Assembly (NCBI RefSeq): GCF_016907085.1
Contig: NZ_JAFBBJ010000001.1
Coordinates: 1,240,001 to 1,304,000 of the forward strand
From: Clavibacter michiganensis
GTDB taxonomy: Bacteria > Actinomycetota > Actinomycetes > Actinomycetales > Microbacteriaceae
DNA: 64,000 nt
Direction: 5' to 3'
Within the stretch, counting starts at the first letter, position 1, and each line of letters opens with the position of its first letter. The notes beneath the pieces are model-generated. The model searched no databases. It was not told the DNA's origin and saw only the letters and a program-made list of their open reading frames with translations. This document shows positions 56,130 through 64,000 of the stretch, piece by piece. The translations under genes were made by a program, and so were the position numbers.

Positions 56130-57085
56130 GAGGCGCCCGCCTCGTCCGCCGGGAAGTTGACGATGGACGTGCCGGTGCGGCCGCGGAAGCCGACCAGCCC
56201 CACGAGCCGGCCGTCGGGCGCGACCGCGGCGAGCGGATCCTCGGTGGGCGCCTCGTCCGGCGTCGTCAGCTTCTTGCCGTGCCCGAGGTCGATCGCCTCC
56301 TGGTCGGTGAGGTGCAGCACGTCGAAGAGGCGCGCGGCGGCGTCGGCCGGCGGGATGAGGCGGTCGGCGACGACCATGTCGTCGACGGCCATGGCGTCGT
56401 CGACGTGGAACGGGCCCACGCGCGTGCGGCGGAGCGCGGTGAGGTGCCCGCCGACGCCGAGCGCGCGGCCGAGGTCGCGCGCGAGGGCGCGCACGTAGGT
56501 GCCGGAGGAGCAGGTGATCCGCACGGAGAGGTCGAGCTGCGCGCCGTCCTCCTCGCCCTCCTCGACCTCCACGGCGTCGAAGCGCAGCACGTCGAACGCC
56601 GAGACGGTCACCTCGCGCGCGGCGAGCTCGACCTCCTCGCCGGCGCGGACGCGGGCGTACGCGCGCTTGCCGTCGACCTTGATGGCGCTCACAGCGCTCG
56701 GCACCTGCGAGATGGTGCCGCGGAGGTCCGCGATGGCGCGCTCCACGTCGGCGACGGCGAGGTCGCGGATCCGCCCGGGCTCCGCGCGCGAGACGACCTC
56801 GCCCTCGCGGTCGTCCGTCGTGGTGGCGCGGCCGAGGCGGATGGTCGCGAGGTACTCCTTGTCGAGGCCGACGAGGTAGGTGAGCAGGCGCGTGGAGCTG
56901 TTGACGCCGAGGATCATGAGGCCGGTCGCCATCGGGTCGAGCGTGCCCGCGTGCCCGACCTTGCGGGTGCCGGCGAGGCGGCGCGTGCGGGCGACGAGGT
57001 CGTGGCTCGTCCACTCCCCGCGCTTGTCGATGAGGAGCAGGCCGCTCGCGGTGGACGGCGCGGCGCGGGGGGTCGGGGTTTCCAT
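56126..57085 (-). CDS. truB: tRNA pseudouridine(55) synthase
   Basis: 319 residues. LLLIDKRGEWTSHDLV near residue 16, KVGHAGTLDPMATG with catalytic Asp50, YLATIRLGRATTTDDREG, and CSSGTYVRALARDLG. It makes pseudouridine 55 in the T-loop of tRNAs. The C-terminal 80 residues are the actinobacterial extension. The start has GTCAGG upstream. Confidence 0.95.
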   Translation of the reverse strand: METPTPRAAPSTASGLLLIDKRGEWTSHDLVARTRRLAGTRKVGHAGTLDPMATGLMILGVNSSTRLLTYLVGLDKEYLATIRLGRATTTDDREGEVVSRAEPGRIRDLAVADVERAIADLRGTISQVPSAVSAIKVDGKRAYARVRAGEEVELAAREVTVSAFDVLRFDAVEVEEGEEDGAQLDLSVRITCSSGTYVRALARDLGRALGVGGHLTALRRTRVGPFHVDDAMAVDDMVVADRLIPPADAAARLFDVLHLTDQEAIDLGHGKKLTTPDEAPTEDPLAAVAPDGRLVGLVGFRGRTGTSIVNFPADEAGAS

Positions 57086-57143
57086 GGCCTGACCATCATG
57101 CCGTGCCCGGGCCGCCGCCCGGCTCCCTCGGAGGCGTCCGGCC

Positions 57144-57149
57144 TAGGAT
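57144..57149 (+). promoter_or_regulatory. -10 box (TAGGAT) with a short leader
   Basis: TAGGAT lies 22 nt before GTG 57172, leaving room for a leader of about 16 nt that contains a strong GGAGGAGG ribosome site. This contrasts with the leaderless genes nearby. Confidence 0.5.
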
Positions 57150-57171
57150 CGATCGAGTCGGAGGAGGACGC

Positions 57172-58167
57172 GTGCGGATCGGTGTCTTGGGTGCGGGCGC
57201 GGTCGGCGGCACGATCGCGGCGCTCCTCGAACGGGCCGGCCACGAGGTCGACGTCACCGCTCGCGGGCCGCACCTGCGGGCGATCCAGGACCGCGGCCTC
57301 CACCTCGCCGGCGGCTACGGCGAGCACGTCGCGCGCGTCGCGGCGGCCGAGCGGCTGGGACGCCCGCCCGAGCTCGCGATCGTCGCCACCAAGATCGCCG
57401 ACGCCCGCGACGCCATGACGGAGAACGCGGGCTGGCTCCGCGGGATCCCCGTGCTCGTCGTGCAGAACGGCCTCTCCGGGATCACGATGGGCGTCGAGTG
57501 CCTGCCGCGCTCCGAGGTCGTCGGCGGGCTCGCCCTCGCGGCGACCTCGCTCACCGAGCCCGGGCTCGTCACGGTCACGTCGGCCGCGGGCATCCAGATC
57601 GGCAGCGCGGACGGCCCGGGAGGCGCCGGCGTCGCCCTCGTGCGCGAGGTGCTGGATCCCGTCATGCCCGTCACGATCGCCGCCGACTTCCGCGGGGCCC
57701 AGTGGACCAAGCTCGTCATCAACGGGATCAACGCGGTGCCGGCCATCACGGGGCTCAGCGTGCAGGCGGTCATCGCCGAGCCCGTGCTGCGGCGCATCGT
57801 CACGCGCGCCATGCAGGAGACCGTGCGCACGGGCCTGGCACGCGGCGTGACGTTCGGCCGGCTCGGCGGCCTGACGCATCGCCGCCTGAGGCTGTTCGCG
57901 TCGCTCCCGCTCCCCCTCGCCGAGCGCCTGCCGGTGTCGCTCGCCCGGAACATGGGGCAGGTGCCCAATCCCGGGTCGACGCTGCAGAGCATCCGCCGCA
58001 ACCGGCTCACGGAGGTGGACCACCTCAACGGCGCGGTCTCGGCCCTCGCTCCTGGCGCGGGCCAGGACGCCCGCGTCAATGCCGCCCTGGTGCAGCTCGT
58101 GCACGGCGTGGAGGCCAGCGGGCGGCACATCTCGCCCGCGGAGCTCGCGCGGCTCGTCCCGCGCTGA
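57172..58167 (+). CDS. 2-dehydropantoate 2-reductase family protein
   Basis: 331 residues. GTG 57172 follows GGAGGAGG. Rossmann motif IGVLGAGAVGGTIAALLERAG at the N-terminus, VATKIADARDA, VVQNGLSG, and the catalytic Lys region WTKLVINGINAVPAITG; the C-terminal helical domain ends with NRLTEVDHLNGAV. PanE-type ketopantoate reductase (pantothenate synthesis) is possible, but close relatives reduce other 2-oxo acids. It is flanked by minus-strand genes, separating truB from mutY. Confidence 0.88.
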   Translation: MRIGVLGAGAVGGTIAALLERAGHEVDVTARGPHLRAIQDRGLHLAGGYGEHVARVAAAERLGRPPELAIVATKIADARDAMTENAGWLRGIPVLVVQNGLSGITMGVECLPRSEVVGGLALAATSLTEPGLVTVTSAAGIQIGSADGPGGAGVALVREVLDPVMPVTIAADFRGAQWTKLVINGINAVPAITGLSVQAVIAEPVLRRIVTRAMQETVRTGLARGVTFGRLGGLTHRRLRLFASLPLPLAERLPVSLARNMGQVPNPGSTLQSIRRNRLTEVDHLNGAVSALAPGAGQDARVNAALVQLVHGVEASGRHISPAELARLVPR

Positions 58168-58172
58168 TCCGT

Positions 58173-58191
58173 CGCCGCGCCCCTCGCGGCG
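58173..58191. terminator. Short convergent hairpin
   Basis: A 7-bp CGCCGCG/CGCGGCG stem with a 5-nt loop lies between the panE-like stop (58167) and the stop of the minus-strand gene at 58209. Confidence 0.5.
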
Positions 58192-58208
58192 CTCCGCTCG
58201 GGCAGGCC

Positions 58209-58778
58209 TCAGCAGCTGTCGGCGAAGACGCGGCGCGGCAGGTCGGGATCGGTGACGTCGACGATCATGGTCGCCGCCCGGCGCGGGTTGACCTGGCGGA
58301 TGTAGCGCGCGTGCGCCTCCTGGGCCGCGGATCCGGCGTCGCCGCCCGAGGTCGCGAGGGGCTCGTCGGGCAGGAGCAGGTAGACGACGGCGTTCCAGAG
58401 GCCGCGGAGCTCCGGGGTCTGCAGGGCGTCGCCGGCGACGATCAGCACGGCGTCGTCGGGGGCGTCCGCCACGGCGTCGCCGCCGGGTCGCAGCGCGAAC
58501 CCGCTGCCGGCCTTCCGGAACGGCCGGACGAGCCCGTCGCGGAGGGCGTCGGCGAGCGGAGCGGCGCCGTCGGGCGACGCGAAGTCGGCCGCCAGGGCGA
58601 CGTACGCGCCGCGGCCGTCCGCGCGCAGCACGTCGGCGAGGTCGTGCGCGAACGCGTGCGGGTCCGCGAGCGGTCCGCCGTCGACCGCGAGGTAGGCGCG
58701 TCCGCGGCCGTAGTTGTGCAGGAACTCGTCGGCGAGCGAGGCGAGGACCTCGGCACGGGAGGCGCGGTACAGGGTCAT
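58209..58778 (-). CDS. Uridine-kinase-like protein lacking the P-loop
   Basis: 189 residues. The opening SRAEVLASLADEFLHNYG and AYLAVDGG, and the later AYVALAADF, follow the pattern of P-loop uridine/phosphoribulokinase-like proteins common in this family. Where those have GxxGxGKT, this protein has GGPLADPHAFAH, so the ATP-binding lysine is missing. The C-terminal half (VLIVAGDALQTPELRGLWN, YIRQVNPRRAATMIVDVTDPD) still fits. Probably a non-ATP-binding relative; assignment from remembered pattern only. The start lies 6 nt after a TAGGCT box. Confidence 0.6.
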   Translation of the reverse strand: MTLYRASRAEVLASLADEFLHNYGRGRAYLAVDGGPLADPHAFAHDLADVLRADGRGAYVALAADFASPDGAAPLADALRDGLVRPFRKAGSGFALRPGGDAVADAPDDAVLIVAGDALQTPELRGLWNAVVYLLLPDEPLATSGGDAGSAAQEAHARYIRQVNPRRAATMIVDVTDPDLPRRVFADSC

Positions 58779-58784
58779 GCGCCG

Positions 58785-58790
58785 AGCCTA
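58785..58790 (-). promoter_or_regulatory. -10 box (TAGGCT), leaderless start
   Basis: On the minus strand TAGGCT ends 6 nt before the ATG at 58778. It is half of the palindrome AGCCTAGGCT. Confidence 0.55.
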
Positions 58791-58804
58791 GGCTCATCGT
58801 CTCG

Positions 58805-58810
58805 TACGCT
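58805..58810 (+). promoter_or_regulatory. -10 box (TACGCT), leaderless start
   Basis: TACGCT ends 6 nt before ATG 58817 of mutY; the opposing -10 box is 14 nt away. Confidence 0.5.
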
Positions 58811-58816
58811 GGCCGG

Positions 58817-59695
58817 ATGCCGGAGACCGCCATCGCCCCCCGGATCACCGCGTGGTTCCGGGAGAACGCCCGCGACCTGCCGTGGCGGCGCGAGGGGTTC
58901 GGATCCTGGGGCATCCTCGTCAGCGAGTTCATGCTGCAGCAGACGCCCGTGGTCCGCGTGATCCCGCGGCTCGAGGAGTGGCTGGCGCGCTGGCCCGTGC
59001 CCGCCGCGCTCGCCTCGACGCCCGCCAGCGAGGCCGTCCGCGCGTGGGGCCGCCTCGGCTACCCGCGGCGCGCGCTCGCCCTGCACGCGTGCGCGGTCGC
59101 GATCGTCGAGCGGCACGGCGGCGAGGTCCCCGAGGATGTCGACGCCCTGCTCGACCTGCCCGGCGTCGGCCCGTACACGGCCCGCGCGGTCGCGGCGTTC
59201 GCGTTCGGGCATCGGCACCCGGTCGTCGACGTCAACGTGCGGCGGGTGCTCGCGCGCGCGGTGGCCGGCCAGGGCGATCCCGGGCCCGCGCGCACGAAGG
59301 TCGACCTCGCCGCGATGGAGGCGCAGCTGCCCGACGACGTGGCCGAGGCGCGCCTGTTCAACGCGGGCGCGATGGAGCTCGGCGCGGTGGTCTGCACGGC
59401 GCGCGCGCCGCGCTGCGACGACTGCCCGGTCCGCGACCTGTGCGCGTGGCGCGCTGCGGGATACCCGGCCTACGACGGGCCGGCGCGCGTCGTGCAGAAG
59501 AGGTACGAGGGATCCGACCGCCAGGTGCGCGGCCTCCTGCTCGCGGAGCTCCGGTCGAGCCACTCCCCCGTGACCGCGGCCGACCTCGCGACCGCATGGC
59601 CGGAGCCCGTGCAGCGCGGGCGCGCGCTCGACGGGCTCATCGCCGACGGGCTGGCCGTGCGCCAGCCCGACGGCACGTACGCCCTGCCGAGCTGA
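58817..59695 (+). CDS. mutY: A/G-specific adenine DNA glycosylase
   Basis: 292 residues. SEFMLQQTPVVRV carries the catalytic Glu, LPGVGPYTARAVAAFAF is the helix-hairpin-helix, VVDVNVRRVLARA has the catalytic Asp, and the [4Fe-4S] cluster cysteines follow the C-x6-C-x2-C-x5-C pattern in CTARAPRCDDCPVRDLC. It removes adenine mispaired with 8-oxoguanine. The C-terminal recognition domain is short, as usual for actinobacterial MutY. Leaderless start. Confidence 0.95.
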   Translation: MPETAIAPRITAWFRENARDLPWRREGFGSWGILVSEFMLQQTPVVRVIPRLEEWLARWPVPAALASTPASEAVRAWGRLGYPRRALALHACAVAIVERHGGEVPEDVDALLDLPGVGPYTARAVAAFAFGHRHPVVDVNVRRVLARAVAGQGDPGPARTKVDLAAMEAQLPDDVAEARLFNAGAMELGAVVCTARAPRCDDCPVRDLCAWRAAGYPAYDGPARVVQKRYEGSDRQVRGLLLAELRSSHSPVTAADLATAWPEPVQRGRALDGLIADGLAVRQPDGTYALPS

Positions 59696-59700
59696 CGCAC

Positions 59701-59730
59701 GACGGCCGATCGGCGCGGACGCCGGCCGTC
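59701..59730. terminator. Convergent hairpin between mutY and rbfA
   Basis: GACGGCCG (59701-59708) pairs with CGGCCGTC (59723-59730), with further pairing possible in the loop, five bases after the mutY stop and just before the rbfA stop. Confidence 0.6.
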
Positions 59731-59738
59731 CGAGCGGA

Positions 59739-60266
<528 letters not shown>

Positions 60267-60314
60267 GGTCGACGTCCTTCCGTGACGCTGCTCGCCGGGC
60301 GTGCTCGTCCGGCG

Positions 60315-60439
60315 TCGTGCTGGTGCCCCGCTGGTCGCGGGTGCTGCCGGACGAGTGCCCGGGTCGTGCTGGTGCCCCGCTGGTGGCGGGTACTGCCGGA
60401 CGAGTGCCCGGGTCGTGCTGGTGCCCCGCGGGTGGCGGG
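60315..60439. repeat. 49-bp tandem repeat, about 2.5 copies, between infB and rbfA
   Basis: Units start at 60315, 60364 and 60413 with TCGTGCTGGTGCCCCG. Copies one and two are both 49 bp and differ at two positions; the third matches for about 27 bp with one mismatch, then runs into the infB terminator. The segment before copy one resembles the inverted complement of the unit's CCGGACGAGTGCCCG portion, so transcripts could fold. No open frame or ribosome site explains it. Confidence 0.85.
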
Positions 60440-60446
60440 ATGGGGA

Positions 60447-60478
60447 GGGCCCCGCTCCCCTGGTGGGGAGCGGGGCCC
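60447..60478 (-). terminator. Terminator hairpin after infB
   Basis: Perfect 14-bp stem with a TGGT loop, 13 bases beyond the infB stop on the minus strand. Confidence 0.8.
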
Positions 60479-60491
60479 GGATCGGCCGGGG

Positions 60492-63326
<2,835 letters not shown>

Positions 63327-63422
63327 TGTTCTCCTGTCTGGGGGTCCTCTCCCAGGCAGGAGGGGACCGCTAGTGCTGGACGGATCTCATTTCGAGCCGC
63401 TCATTAGTTGTCCATGTGCCGT

Positions 63423-63716
63423 TCAGCCTGTTCTCTCGGATGCTCGCGCGCTCGGCTGGGCCGCGAGCCGCTCTCGTAGTCCCCCAAGAGCTGCGGGGTC
63501 GAGCGCCGCGTCGCTCCGCAGGGCCCGCCCGAAGGCACGCCGCGCGATCGCTCTGTCGATGCACTCGATGGTCGGATGGATCCACGCGCCCCTGCCGGCC
63601 TTGACCGCGCGCTCGTCGAGGACGAGGGAGCGGGTGGGGGGATCGGCGACGATCCGCAGAAGAGCGGACCTCGGGGCACGCCGACGACAGCCGACGCACG
63701 TTCTTACCGGATTCAT
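63423..63716 (-). CDS. ylxR: YlxR (DUF448) family RNA-binding protein
   Basis: 97 residues: NPVRTCVGCRRRAPRSALLRIV near the start with the CVGCR signature, LDERAVKAGRGAWIHPTIEC in the middle and the basic helix RAFGRALR. Always found between nusA and infB; relatives bind RNA or nucleoid. GGAGG stretch precedes the ATG. Here 96 bases separate it from infB. Confidence 0.92.
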   Translation of the reverse strand: MNPVRTCVGCRRRAPRSALLRIVADPPTRSLVLDERAVKAGRGAWIHPTIECIDRAIARRAFGRALRSDAALDPAALGGLRERLAAQPSARASERTG

Positions 63717-63766
63717 ACTACCCCCTCCGTCCGGCGGCGGGGAGGCCGGGTCCCGGCGGGCGGCGC

Positions 63767-64000
63767 TCAGTCGTCGCCCTCGAGGATCGAGTCGGGCTGG
63801 ATGTCGATCTTCGCGCCCGTGAGCTTGGCGGCGAGGCGGGCGTTCTGGCCCTCCTTGCCGATGGCGAGCGACAGCTGGTAGTCGGGCACGAGCGCGCGGA
63901 CGGCCTTGGTCGCCTGGTCGATGACGAACGAGCTCGTGACCCGGGCGGGCGAGAGCGCGTTGCCGACGAAGACGGGCAGCGACTCGGAGTAGTCGACGAT
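63767..64000 (-). CDS. nusA: Transcription factor NusA, C-terminal end (partial)
   Basis: The last 77 residues of a protein entering from the right edge. [19 protein letters not shown] text, then [30 protein letters not shown] is the KH2 domain of NusA, followed by a short acidic end DSILEGDD. Gene order nusA-ylxR-infB confirms it. Actinobacterial NusA lacks the C-terminal acidic repeats of E. coli, as here. Confidence 0.95.
   Translation of the reverse strand: MVDYSESLPVFVGNALSPARVTSSFVIDQATKAVRALVPDYQLSLAIGKEGQNARLAAKLTGAKIDIQPDSILEGDD

Overview
This is a very G+C-rich chromosomal window from an actinobacterium, most likely family Microbacteriaceae (Clavibacter-like; the genus is inference). 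The evidence is third-position G/C almost throughout, many GTG starts, 4-bp ATGA/GTGA gene overlaps, a mycoredoxin-type CGYC protein, an actinobacterial maltokinase, an alditol oxidase, the nusA-ylxR-infB-rbfA-truB-ribF translation block, and many starts placed 6-7 nt after a TANNNT -10 box (leaderless transcripts). No rRNA, tRNA or CRISPR array was seen. About 60 genes are supported.

Layout. 1-1.9 kb: small, very acidic proteins followed by an SDR oxidoreductase of the general-stress type. 2-8.1 kb: catalase-fold-like protein, secreted small protein, DUF2231-Rieske fusion, MFS exporter, NfeD-flotillin pair, zinc-ribbon protein. 8.2-18 kb: carbohydrate block, with an ABC sugar importer (binding lipoprotein and two permeases, no ATPase), a GH2 beta-galactosidase, alditol oxidase, mycoredoxin and maltokinase. 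18-27.3 kb: oligopeptidase B, a TPP riboswitch driving thiM and a ThiE-ThiD-TenA trifunctional fusion, a cupin protein, an MFS symporter, small membrane proteins. 27.4-36 kb: SNF2 helicase, glutathionyl-hydroquinone-reductase-type GST, a three-gene histidine kinase/response regulator/secreted protein unit, zinc alcohol dehydrogenase. 36-50 kb: S41 peptidase, ABM monooxygenase, pyruvate:quinone oxidoreductase, DUF1684, quinone reductase/LysR divergent pair, S9 peptidase/TetR divergent pair, SGNH hydrolase, DUF2867 epimerase-like protein, SRPBCC protein, ROK kinase.

50.1-52.3 kb is the most foreign-looking part: a lower-G+C island with three uncharacterised membrane-associated proteins, each with its own leaderless promoter, ending in a truncated and frameshifted serine recombinase. 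52.3-64 kb returns to core genome: CynX-type MFS, DinB-like protein, ribF, two membrane proteins, truB, panE-like gene, mutY, rbfA, infB, ylxR and the 3' end of nusA.

Three patterns run through the window. Five convergent gene pairs end on one shared CTAG, so each strand reads TAG from the same four bases. Eighteen genes have a -10-like TANNNT box ending 6 or 7 nt before the start codon. Several regulator genes carry clear palindromes next to their starts. The best candidates for something undescribed are the 50.1-52.3 kb island genes, the P-loop-less kinase-like protein at 58.2-58.8 kb, and the acidic-protein cluster at the left edge. No known anti-phage or secondary-metabolite system was recognised.
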